Part shown: positions 45,030 through 53,227 of the stretch, in pieces | Position numbering within the stretch: the first letter of the stretch is position 1 | How the letters are laid out: every line of letters starts with the position of its first letter | Assembly (NCBI GenBank): GCA_947489425.1 | Contig: CANLDL010000001.1 | Span: 1,116,001 to 1,180,000 of the forward strand | DNA: 64,000 nt | Reading direction: 5' to 3' | Origin: an uncultured Pseudomonadales bacterium | GTDB taxonomy: Bacteria; Pseudomonadota; Gammaproteobacteria; Pseudomonadales; Cellvibrionaceae | Notes under the pieces: generated by a model | Seen by the model: only the letters and a program-made list of their open reading frames with translations | Told to the model about the DNA's origin: nothing | Databases searched by the model: none | Program-made: the position numbers and the translations under genes

Positions 45030-45800
45030 ATGGCCGCAACTAAAAAAGCATCCGCTAACCCGGTACAAAAATTAGAAGCAGAAATTGCTAAACTCAAAAA
45101 AGAATTAGGTAAAGCTCGCGCCCAGCAACTCGCCTCGCTTAAAAAGCAAATCACCTCAGCGACAAAAGCAGCTACTGCCACTTCTAGTAAAGTAAAATCC
45201 GCAAGCGCTAAAGTTGTTGCTATCCGCAAGAAGAAGAAAACACCAGCTGCTGCTAAGCAACTAGCTGCAGCAACTAAAGTAGTCACTGCTGCTAAAGCTG
45301 CTGCTGCTTCAGCTAAATCTGACTTAGCAAACGCTAAAGCTGCTCTACAACAAGCTGCTGCGAATAACAAAGAAGCTGTAGCTATTGAGAAATCAGTTGC
45401 TAAAGCAGAAGCTGCACTTGCTAAAAAACAAGCTGCTGCTGAGAAAAAAGCCGCTGCTAAAGCCAAATTAGCTGAGAAGAAAGCTGCTGCTAAAGCTAAA
45501 GTAGCTGCTAAAAAAGCTGCTGTTCGTGCTAAAGCTGCTGCCAAAGCCGCTGCTAAAAAAGCTAAACTAGCTGCTGCTAAAAAAGCTGCTAAAGCCAAAT
45601 TAGCTGAAAAGAAAAAAGCTGCTAAAGCTAAATTAGCTGCCAAAAAAGCTGCTGCTAAACAAAAACTAGCCGCTAAAAAGGCTGCCGCTAAAGCTAAAGT
45701 AGCTGCTAAAAAATCTGCTGCCAAAGCTAAAAAGAAGCCAGCTAAGAAGAAACCAGCTAAGAAGGCCACTAAAAAGGCTGCTGCTAAAAAGAAAAAATAG
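45030..45800 (+). CDS. Histone H1-like Ala/Lys-rich protein (AlgP-like)
   Basis: A 256-aa highly basic protein. Residues 10-50 form a coiled coil (PVQKLEAEIAKLKKELGKAR). From about residue 135 on it is a run of AAKAK, AEKKA and KPAKK repeats with almost no other residue types, as in the C-terminal tails of histone H1 and Pseudomonas AlgP. It should bind DNA and act in nucleoid structure or global regulation. The repeats at DNA level (GCTGCTAAAG...) make the length prone to slippage. A strong bidirectional terminator follows. Confidence 0.87.
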   Translation: MAATKKASANPVQKLEAEIAKLKKELGKARAQQLASLKKQITSATKAATATSSKVKSASAKVVAIRKKKKTPAAAKQLAAATKVVTAAKAAAASAKSDLANAKAALQQAAANNKEAVAIEKSVAKAEAALAKKQAAAEKKAAAKAKLAEKKAAAKAKVAAKKAAVRAKAAAKAAAKKAKLAAAKKAAKAKLAEKKKAAKAKLAAKKAAAKQKLAAKKAAAKAKVAAKKSAAKAKKKPAKKKPAKKATKKAAAKKKK

Positions 45801-45824
45801 TAATTATTAACAGTTACTAACTAC

Positions 45825-45859
45825 AAAAAAGGCCTCAAGATTAACTTGAGGCCTTTTTT
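45825..45859. terminator. Bidirectional terminator after the histone-like gene
   Basis: GGCCTCAAG (45831-45839) pairs with CTTGAGGCC (45845-45853) across a five-base loop. It is flanked by six A on the left and six T on the right, so it works for the histone-like gene and for the leftward gene ending at 45938. Confidence 0.88.
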
Positions 45860-45937
45860 AATGCCTATTCCCTTATAATTGCCTTTCTACCAGTTGATAA
45901 CTCCATCTAAAATTGGGGATGCTTTACTAGAGGAGCT

Positions 45938-46561
45938 TTACTTCTTTGATGTCATTGCTTCTGCTCTAGGAGAAACCTTTATTTGATAATCATTATCACC
46001 TATAACCCTGCATTCTACTTTATAAAGTAACGTTTTATTCTTAGTACTCATAGAATCAAAAGATAAGCTGTAGATTGTCATCCCATCCTTAATCACTGGA
46101 GTATCTGCCTTACCATTTTTAAGAACTTTTGGCTTTTTGAACTCTCCGATTCGCTTTTTCATCTCTTGTTGGCATATTTCTTTATAGCGTTGGACTCTTT
46201 CACGCTCTTTACGTAAGCGATTCTCTTCCTTTTTTAATGCAAAGGGGTCATAAGGATCTTTAATCAATTTCGTATAATTATCGAACTCCACTGAAAACGA
46301 ATAACGCTCTTCGGTTCGACACCGAAAGCTAAAGATTAGATGCTCAGGGCTTGAGCGTCCCTCTATGAGCTTTCCAGATAGTAAACGGTGGCATTTTTCA
46401 GTTTCTTTTACGGCGGCAGCAGCATTTCTTAAATCATCTAAATACGATTGATAATGCGTTGGCAACCATAAGTTTGCGTTATCTAGCAATGGGTTATTCG
46501 CACTGGCGAAGTTAGCGCAGTATAAAGAAACAATGAATAATAATATTTTGATGTAATACAT
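45938..46561 (-). CDS. Exported protein of unknown function
   Basis: A 207-aa protein with a clear signal peptide (ILLFIVSLYCANFASA, cleavage near residue 21). The centre is a charged helix rich in Arg, Lys and Glu (KKEENRLRKERERVQRYKEIC), flanked by beta-like segments (HLIFSFRCRTEERYSFSVEF and TIYSLSFDSMSTKNKTLLYK). Five Cys suggest disulfides. No family recognised. It stands alone and shares a terminator with the histone-like gene. Confidence 0.65.
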   Translation of the reverse strand: MYYIKILLFIVSLYCANFASANNPLLDNANLWLPTHYQSYLDDLRNAAAAVKETEKCHRLLSGKLIEGRSSPEHLIFSFRCRTEERYSFSVEFDNYTKLIKDPYDPFALKKEENRLRKERERVQRYKEICQQEMKKRIGEFKKPKVLKNGKADTPVIKDGMTIYSLSFDSMSTKNKTLLYKVECRVIGDNDYQIKVSPRAEAMTSKK

Positions 46562-46724
46562 AGGTCACTTTTAACGAGTCGTCCTTAATTAGTGTAGAAG
46601 CTAGTTGCTAGCCTTGCCAGTATTAGGATTTTTGTTATAAGGCTGCTCTGATTAGCTATAACTTTATCGAGGATACGTTTACAATTGCCCGCAAGCATAG
46701 AGAGAAATAGGGCAAACTAGATCA

Positions 46725-47036
46725 ATGGATAAATTTGAGAACATTACTGTTACTGATGCGAAATTATTGATGAAGGAGAAAACGGTTAATTTTGCGGATA
46801 TTCGTGACATTGACAGTTTCAATACACAGCATATAGCTGGAGCTCAGCACCTTACCAACGAAAACTTACAAGAATTCATCCAAGAGTCTGACCCTGATTG
46901 CCCTCTTATTATTTACTGCTTTCATGGGCATTCAAGCCAACCAGCAGCGCAGCTACTTATAGATAGAGGGTTTGAAGAAGTTTATAGCTTAATTGGAGGC
47001 TTTGAAAGCTGGGTAGATCCTATTAATAATACCTAA
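46725..47036 (+). CDS. glpE: Thiosulfate sulfurtransferase GlpE
   Basis: A 103-aa single-domain rhodanese. The active loop CFHGHSS with Cys65 corresponds to the CYHGNSS loop of E. coli GlpE at the same residue number, and the C-terminus YSLIGGFESWV is also typical. It transfers sulfane sulfur from thiosulfate to cyanide or thiols in the cytoplasm. No glp genes adjoin it; it stands alone. Confidence 0.9.
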   Translation: MDKFENITVTDAKLLMKEKTVNFADIRDIDSFNTQHIAGAQHLTNENLQEFIQESDPDCPLIIYCFHGHSSQPAAQLLIDRGFEEVYSLIGGFESWVDPINNT

Positions 47037-47177
47037 CAGTATCTCTCGCACGTCTTTTAGGCTTAATAGACATCGAACCCAATAAATGCATCAGTCACCA
47101 CAACCTTACTTTCATTAGGTTAAGTGATTGAGAGTATTTGTAAAAATACCCTCACCTCACATAAAACTAAGCAGGAA

Positions 47178-47861
47178 TTATAACGCCATACCTGGTTCAG
47201 GTATCTCACCGGCAACAATACTTAAATTACCAAAGGTATTGGTCCATTCCAACAGTAATTTTGCAAAGTCGGTGCACTGATGATATAGAGCTACTAATTC
47301 ATCTGGGCCATTTTTTTGGCCATTAAATAACTTAATTTCTCGATGACGGTTGGATAATGGATTATCAGAATACTTAGAACGATACATTTCTAATTTCCAA
47401 CGAAGCGTATCTACTGTATGCCGATAGTAAATAAGCTTGGTCTGTAAGGAGACCACACTAAAATCCATTAGATTACCGAATTTACTAAAATCTGTACCAA
47501 ATATAACGGCTTCCCTAGAGTTTTCATCCACACTCACATCGGCTGTTCGTGATATAGATAGCACGACAGATAAATCGCCAAAGACTTCACCAGGTGTCAC
47601 ATAATTAATATGCTGTGTGTTATCGCCTTGATCTTGCACGGTAACAACTAGCTGCCCTTTCACTAAAAAATAAGACCAACTATCCTTTTGTCCTTTTTTT
47701 AATATTGTCTCTCCACTATCAAACTGAATAATACGCGAATAACGAAGTAATGCTTGGTAGTCCTCTTCGTTATTTTTTTTAACTGACTTATAAAATGGGA
47801 TAGCTCGAAGCACTCTCTCTAACGTTTCTTCGTTGAGTGTCGATATATCAAGAATTTTCAT
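47178..47861 (-). CDS. Cyclic-nucleotide-binding-domain protein
   Basis: A 227-aa protein. Residues about 35-125 form a cNMP-binding fold (IQFDSGETILKKGQKDSWSYFLVKGQLVV, then PGEVFGDLSVVLSISRTADVSV). The classic phosphate cassette FGELAL..RAA is altered to FGDLSV..RTA, so ligand binding is uncertain. The C-terminal 90 residues are helical (LQTKLIYYRHTVDTLRWKLEMYR) and lack a helix-turn-helix, so it is not a CRP-type regulator. The output is unknown. It is a single gene. Confidence 0.8.
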   Translation of the reverse strand: MKILDISTLNEETLERVLRAIPFYKSVKKNNEEDYQALLRYSRIIQFDSGETILKKGQKDSWSYFLVKGQLVVTVQDQGDNTQHINYVTPGEVFGDLSVVLSISRTADVSVDENSREAVIFGTDFSKFGNLMDFSVVSLQTKLIYYRHTVDTLRWKLEMYRSKYSDNPLSNRHREIKLFNGQKNGPDELVALYHQCTDFAKLLLEWTNTFGNLSIVAGEIPEPGMAL

Positions 47862-48185
47862 TATGTTTCCTTATTGTTTTATCACATATAATTATCACAT
47901 TATATGTATAAATTATTATTCAGCTTGAGCATTTTGTCGAGGTAGCCAGTTTGCTTTTTGAAAACTGTTATAAAGTAATCCCTAAAAATGTGACCCGATA
48001 TACTTTATTTAAGTCATGGCGACCGAACATTAAAAACCTTAACCACAAGCAGTCTCATTTTTTGCTATTTACACGCTAATTGACTGTATTTGTAAGCTAT
48101 CAGCCATGCAAAATATCAACCTTATCTAAGCAATCGTCGTATAGTAGTAAGGGAAAATATTCATACTAACGGGTACTGGGTTATC
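47862..48185. other. 324-bp interval before selO, no gene seen
   Basis: AT-rich DNA between the divergent cyclic-nucleotide-binding gene and selO. No open frame, hairpin or repeat of note stands out. It should contain the promoters of both genes. Confidence 0.4.
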
Positions 48186-49688
48186 ATGTCATTCAAGAAA
48201 CTGCCTTTTTCTAATCAATTTTATGAACTTGGAGAAAGTTTTTTTTCTGTTGTTAAGCCAGCTCGTCTTAAAAATCCTTTTTGGCTACATATCAATACTG
48301 AAGTTATGGATTTATTAGGCATCTCTATTGATGATCTTAAAGCTCAATGTGGCTTAGATATATTTTCGGGCAAGAGTTCATTCGCCGACCAACCCCCAAT
48401 AGCAATGGTCTACTCGGGCCATCAATTTGGTGGCTACAACCCACGTTTAGGTGATGGACGCGCTATACTATTAGCTCAAGTTAATACTGAATATGGGGTG
48501 CGAGATGTTCAACTAAAAGGGGCTGGCCCAACGCCTTATTCTCGCGGAGCTGATGGACGTGCCGTACTAAGATCATCTATACGGGAATACCTTGGGTCCG
48601 AAGCTATGCACAAACTTGGGATAGCAACAACTAGAGCCCTGTGCCTAGTTGGCAGCGAAGAGCCAGTTATGAGAGAGACTATCGAGACCGCTGCTACGAT
48701 CACTCGAGTGGCTAAAACCCATATTCGCTTCGGCCACTTTGAATATTTTCACTACGCAGGCCAGCCCGATCAAGTTAAGCAGTTAGCGGACTATGTTATC
48801 GAGCAATTTTTACCTGAGGCCATAAATGCAGCAGATAAATATGACCAGCTATTATCAATGACAGTTACTAATACCGCTAAATTGATCGCGCAATGGCAGG
48901 CTGTAGGTTTTGCCCATGGGGTAATGAATACCGATAATATGTCGATCATTGGCGAGACGCTAGACTATGGCCCCTATGGGTTTTTAGATGATTACGAACC
49001 TGAGTTTATTTGTAATCATACCGACCAAACGGGGCGCTATGCTTTTGACCAGCAACCTTCTATTGGCCTCTGGAATTTAAGTGCACTGGCACATGCGCTA
49101 TCTTCACTAATTAGTAAAAGCATCACGCGTGAGATACTGCAGCAATACGAGCCTATTCTCATTGATACCTATGCAAGCATGATGCGCAAAAAATTAGGTT
49201 TTAGCACCGAGAGAAAAGACGACCACAAATTATGTGCTGGCTTACTCAACTTAATGGCACAAGATAAGGTGGACTACACCTTATTGTTTAGAACAATGTG
49301 TGACTTTAACACGCTAGAGGATGCATCTTTACCTGAAGATAAAACAAAAGCTACATTGACTAATAACAACTTATCGATAGGCAAATTATTTTCACAGCAA
49401 GAAAAATGGAAAACCTGGGCTCTTGACTATAATCAACGGCTGATCACAGAGAACTCATCAGACGCTATTCGCGCAAGCATAATGAAAAAAACAAATCCCA
49501 AATTTATCGCGCGCAATCACCTCTTACAAAGGGCAATAGAAAAAGCCGAAACTAATCAAGACGACAGTGATATCAGTACTCTGTTCATGCTTTTGCAAGC
49601 GCCGTTTGATGAACACCCTGAATTTGATGAATTTGCCAAACCACCAAAAAATAGCGAAAAATACTTAGAGATTAGCTGTTCGAGCTAG
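48186..49688 (+). CDS. selO: Protein adenylyltransferase SelO (YdiU family)
   Basis: A 500-aa pseudokinase-fold enzyme that transfers AMP to protein hydroxyl residues. Blocks VYSGHQFGGYNPRLGDGRA, QLKGAGPTPYSRGADGRAVL, REYLGSEAMHKLGIATTRAL and GVMNTDNMSIIGETLDYGP (the metal-binding Asn and Asp) are all present. The C-terminus is Cys-Ser-Ser, with Cys in the place where some homologues carry selenocysteine. In E. coli it acts in redox stress by AMPylating redox enzymes. The gene is transcribed alone. Confidence 0.94.
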   Translation: MSFKKLPFSNQFYELGESFFSVVKPARLKNPFWLHINTEVMDLLGISIDDLKAQCGLDIFSGKSSFADQPPIAMVYSGHQFGGYNPRLGDGRAILLAQVNTEYGVRDVQLKGAGPTPYSRGADGRAVLRSSIREYLGSEAMHKLGIATTRALCLVGSEEPVMRETIETAATITRVAKTHIRFGHFEYFHYAGQPDQVKQLADYVIEQFLPEAINAADKYDQLLSMTVTNTAKLIAQWQAVGFAHGVMNTDNMSIIGETLDYGPYGFLDDYEPEFICNHTDQTGRYAFDQQPSIGLWNLSALAHALSSLISKSITREILQQYEPILIDTYASMMRKKLGFSTERKDDHKLCAGLLNLMAQDKVDYTLLFRTMCDFNTLEDASLPEDKTKATLTNNNLSIGKLFSQQEKWKTWALDYNQRLITENSSDAIRASIMKKTNPKFIARNHLLQRAIEKAETNQDDSDISTLFMLLQAPFDEHPEFDEFAKPPKNSEKYLEISCSS

Positions 49689-49844
49689 GTAAATAATACG
49701 CTCACTTTAGTCAATCATTCGCTATTTTGCATGTATCAGAGTACTGTTTTTTTACTCTAAGCATAAAATTTTAAATAATTAGCGCTCATCTTTTTTTGAT
49801 CTACACTTAAAGTATCTATAGATTGATTAATTAAAAGGAATACC

Positions 49845-50714
49845 ATGAGTGCAGCGCCTGATACCAACTCGTTGAGTAATAACCAACGTGCAGTAGAGCA
49901 ACTCGCTAAAGTACTATCTCAAAACAGTATTGATGTACCTATTCTGCCCGAGGCAGCACATCGCGTTATTACCCTTACACAAGACCCCGAATCCAATGCC
50001 GAACAACTAGCAGCAGTGATTCAGTCCGACCCTACTATGGGTGGGCATGTCATGCGCATAGCAAATTCATCGGCTTACACCCCCAACTCTAATTTAGTCT
50101 CTATACAACAAGCCGTGGCACGTTTAGGTATGATCGAGATTGGCAATATTGCACTACTCACTTCCGTTAACACGAAGATGTTTAATGCGCCAGCTTACAA
50201 AAAGCATATCAATAGTATTTGGCAACATGCACTAGCAACCGCACTTTGGTCAAAAGAAGTCGCACGTGCGATGAGAAGCAATGTAGAAGCTGCTTTTTTA
50301 TGCGGTTTACTACACAGTATTGGCAGGCCTGTTATTTTGCAGACAATTTCTGAGGCGGAACCGAGTATAGGCTTACTAAATGATAAAGAATTAGAAGCGG
50401 TTTTTAATGAGTTTGAGTCCGCATATAGCGAAGCAGTCACGACTGAATGGCAGCTTCCTGATATTGTTGCCGCAGCAATTGGTTTTTACAAAAACTTTAA
50501 CAGCGCACCTACCCAACCAGAACTAGCGGCAACTGTTGCTTTTGGTGCAGAGCTCGCCTCTATGATGTTATCAAAAGACACCTCAAAAGAAGAACAAGAG
50601 AAGCTTTTATCCTCACCTGCACTCTCACTGATTAATTTATATCCCGATGAAATAGAAACACTCATGGGTAAAAAAGACACCATAAAAACAGCCATGGATG
50701 CACTTTTAGTATGA
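49845..50714 (+). CDS. HDOD domain protein
   Basis: A 289-aa protein with an HDOD domain from about residue 30 to 230: VPILPEAAHRVITLTQDPESNAEQLAAVIQSDPTMGGHVMRIANSS, then HALATALWSKEVARAM and AAFLCGLLHSIGRPVIL. HDOD proteins are HD-like but mostly without the metal-binding pair and serve as signalling scaffolds. AAAAGGAA precedes the start. It overlaps sthA by four bases (ATGA), an unexpected pairing of a signalling protein with a transhydrogenase. Confidence 0.9.
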   Translation: MSAAPDTNSLSNNQRAVEQLAKVLSQNSIDVPILPEAAHRVITLTQDPESNAEQLAAVIQSDPTMGGHVMRIANSSAYTPNSNLVSIQQAVARLGMIEIGNIALLTSVNTKMFNAPAYKKHINSIWQHALATALWSKEVARAMRSNVEAAFLCGLLHSIGRPVILQTISEAEPSIGLLNDKELEAVFNEFESAYSEAVTTEWQLPDIVAAAIGFYKNFNSAPTQPELAATVAFGAELASMMLSKDTSKEEQEKLLSSPALSLINLYPDEIETLMGKKDTIKTAMDALLV

Positions 50715-52111
50715 CATACGATTACGATTTAGTAGTTATAGGTAGCGGCCCGGCAGGACAAAAATCTGCGATACAAGCGGCAAAATTAAATAAACGTGTT
50801 GCGATTATCGAACAGGATCGTTACCTAGGTGGTGCCTGTGTCCATAGAGGAACCATTCCATCAAAAACATTACGTGAGAACGCGCTGCGTATTTCTCATC
50901 TACGTGCCAACGCCAAGCTATCGGATTTTGTCGTCAGCGATAATTTTGAGATGTCTATTTTAATCGATAGGCTCGATGATGTATTAAAAGCACACGATAG
51001 TTATATGGAAAAACAAATTGAACGCAACCACATTGATCGGCTGCATGGTCGCGCCAGCTTTAAAGATGAACACAGGATAAATTTAATGCAGGTGCGTGGT
51101 CAAACTCGTGAACTGAGCACTGAAAAAACAATGATAGCAACGGGCTCTTTTCCGCGCTGCCCGGACAACATTGCGATTGACCATGAGCATATTTACGATA
51201 GTGATTCTATTTTATCGATGCTTTACCTACCAAAGAGTTTAATCGTATTAGGTGGTGGTGTAATTGCCAGTGAGTATGCCTCTGTTTTTCAGGCACTGGA
51301 CGTTAAAGTCACCATGATAGACAAATACCCTACTCCACTTGGCTTTTTAGATAGCGACTTAACCGATAAATTTGTACACGCCTTTGAAGCCATGGGCGGC
51401 ACTTGGCAGGGTAATACCAACGTTAAGAATGCATACTGGGACGATAGTAAAGTCGTGGTTGAGTTAGAAGATGGTAGTCACGTAGAAAGTGAAAAGCTAC
51501 TCTGCGCCGCTGGGCGCTTGGGCAATGTCGATACATTAAAGCTCGATAATATAGGCCTAAAACTCAACAACAGAGGTTTGATCACTGTCGATGAGCATTT
51601 GCAAACAGAAATCCCCTCGGTATATGCCGCCGGTGATGTTATAGGCCCACCGGCGCTTGCATCGACGGCTATGGAACAAGGCAGGCGAGCTATTTGTAAT
51701 GCCTACGATATGCCCGCAGGCCACATGAGCCAGATGATTCCAACGGGTATTTACGGTATCCCAGAGCTTTCTTCTGTGGGCTTATCGGAGGCTGCTGCAC
51801 GTGAACAACACGGCGATATTATTGTTGGTAAGGCTTTTTTTGAAGAGATAGCACGCGGTCAAATCTCAGGAATACAAGATGGCATGTTAAAAATTGTCTG
51901 CGATGGTGCTGGTGAGTCCGTACTTGGGGTTATGATTGTCGGTGAAGGAGCAACAGAGCTGATTCATATTGGCCAGATGGCGATATTATCTAATGCCCAT
52001 GTCGATATCTTTGTTGAAAGTATTTTTAACTTTCCCACATTGGCAGAGGCTTATAGAGTTGCAGCATTATCAATCATTGGCCAGCGCAACAAACACACAA
52101 ACAGTTACTAG
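50711..52111 (+). CDS. sthA: Soluble pyridine nucleotide transhydrogenase
   Basis: A 466-aa flavoprotein that exchanges hydride between NADPH and NAD+. FAD motif VIGSGPAGQKSAIQAAKLNK, then YLGGACVHRGTIPSK, where the second Cys of the disulfide-reductase motif is absent as expected for SthA. The NAD motif is LIVLGGGVIASEYASVFQ, and VYAAGDVIGPPALASTAMEQG and FNFPTLAEAYRVAAL follow. It is translationally coupled to the HDOD gene. A hairpin overlaps its stop codon. Confidence 0.93.
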   Translation: MTYDYDLVVIGSGPAGQKSAIQAAKLNKRVAIIEQDRYLGGACVHRGTIPSKTLRENALRISHLRANAKLSDFVVSDNFEMSILIDRLDDVLKAHDSYMEKQIERNHIDRLHGRASFKDEHRINLMQVRGQTRELSTEKTMIATGSFPRCPDNIAIDHEHIYDSDSILSMLYLPKSLIVLGGGVIASEYASVFQALDVKVTMIDKYPTPLGFLDSDLTDKFVHAFEAMGGTWQGNTNVKNAYWDDSKVVVELEDGSHVESEKLLCAAGRLGNVDTLKLDNIGLKLNNRGLITVDEHLQTEIPSVYAAGDVIGPPALASTAMEQGRRAICNAYDMPAGHMSQMIPTGIYGIPELSSVGLSEAAAREQHGDIIVGKAFFEEIARGQISGIQDGMLKIVCDGAGESVLGVMIVGEGATELIHIGQMAILSNAHVDIFVESIFNFPTLAEAYRVAALSIIGQRNKHTNSY

Positions 52112-52130
52112 AGCCCTCCAAAGGCTCTAG
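52108..52130. terminator. Hairpin between sthA and rsmI
   Basis: CTAGAGCC (52108-52115) pairs with GGCTCTAG (52123-52130) across seven bases. It overlaps the sthA stop codon and lies 15 bases after the leftward rsmI stop. No long T-run follows in either direction, so it may act as a weak shared terminator or 3' stabiliser. Confidence 0.5.
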
Positions 52131-52144
52131 TAATCAAATCAACA

Positions 52145-52999
52145 CTACTTATCTTTTTGCTCTAGTGCCCATTGATAGAGATCACGTTTATTAAGACCTG
52201 TTAATTTTGCACACATAGCGGCAGCTTTTTTAATCGGCAGCTCTTCTAATAAGATAGTCATCATATGGCTAACAGAATCAGTGATCGATGCAAATTCGTC
52301 GGCCTTTTTGTAACCACCCACCATCACCACAAACTCACCGCGTTGCTGGTTACTATCGGCAGTTAATTTATCAACAAGACTCTGTAAATCACCCTCTAAT
52401 ACTGTCTCAAAAGTTTTGGTCAGCTCACGTGCAATAACAGCGCCTCGATCACTACCTAAAATATCGCGCATATCGCTGATAGAGGCCAAAATACGGTGAC
52501 TCGACTCATAAAATATCAGTGTACGCTCCTCGCGCAGCAAGCCTTGTAAATATTGGCAGCGTGCGTTCTTTTTAGCTGGCATAAAGCCTTCAAATACAAA
52601 GCGGTCTGAAGGCAAGCCCGCGACTGATAGTGCTGCCACCATGGCACAAACACCAGGAATGGGGACAACATTAATACCTTGCTCACGAACGGTTTTAACC
52701 AACTGAAAGCCAGGGTCAGAAATTAATGGTGTACCCGCATCGGAAATTAAAGCAACCGATCGACCTTCGGCCAAGAGCTGGCAAATTTTTTGTAGGCGCT
52801 TAATATCACTATGCTCGTGATAGGCAATCATTGGCGTTGTAATATTAAAATATTGCAGTAACTTAGCACTATGGCGCGTATCTTCTGCGGCGATAAAATC
52901 GGTATTCTTTAAGGTATTTAAAGCCCTTTGAGTAATATCCTCAAGATTACCGATAGGTGTCGCAACGATATAAAGCTCACCAGGTGATTGATTTGTCAT
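52145..52999 (-). CDS. rsmI: 16S rRNA 2'-O-methyltransferase RsmI
   Basis: A 284-aa SAM enzyme that methylates the ribose of C1402 of 16S rRNA. LYIVATPIGNLEDITQRALN, FIAAEDTRHSAKLLQYF, VALISDAGTPLISDPGFQLV and IPGVCAMVAALSVAGLPSDRF are the family blocks. In many gammaproteobacteria it lies divergent from lpoA exactly as here. The C-terminal helical domain LTGLNKRDLYQWAL is intact. Confidence 0.95.
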   Translation of the reverse strand: MTNQSPGELYIVATPIGNLEDITQRALNTLKNTDFIAAEDTRHSAKLLQYFNITTPMIAYHEHSDIKRLQKICQLLAEGRSVALISDAGTPLISDPGFQLVKTVREQGINVVPIPGVCAMVAALSVAGLPSDRFVFEGFMPAKKNARCQYLQGLLREERTLIFYESSHRILASISDMRDILGSDRGAVIARELTKTFETVLEGDLQSLVDKLTADSNQQRGEFVVMVGGYKKADEFASITDSVSHMMTILLEELPIKKAAAMCAKLTGLNKRDLYQWALEQKDK

Positions 53000-53227
53000 A
53001 AAGTCATCTCAAGAAAAAAGATATAGCTATAGGCCGATAAACGTATTATTTTGTCATGCCATGGCAGTGATTGGTATTGAATAACACTATAAGTGTCATC
53101 AAGCAATGAGCTATGCCTGAAAAGATAAGCAAAAATGACCGATTCACACATTACCTATTTAGCTCACGTATAATGCAGTAGTATACTTAAGCGAGTCATA
53201 CACCAACAGCACCCAAATGGTCACTTT

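Noticed and set aside
44978..45769. Minus-strand 263-codon open frame rich in Ala/Leu/Phe
   Set aside because: It is the antisense of the repetitive Lys/Ala gene; the GCT/AAA repeats read as AGC/TTT and leave a long frame free of stops.
53143..53174. Sigma-70 promoter before lpoA
   Set aside because: TATAAT at 53169-53174 is good, but no -35 hexamer lies 16-18 bases upstream; TTCACA is 20 bases away.
53000..53227. RNase P RNA gene next to rsmI
   Set aside because: rnpB lies here in some gammaproteobacteria, but 228 bp is too short and the expected conserved segments are not seen.
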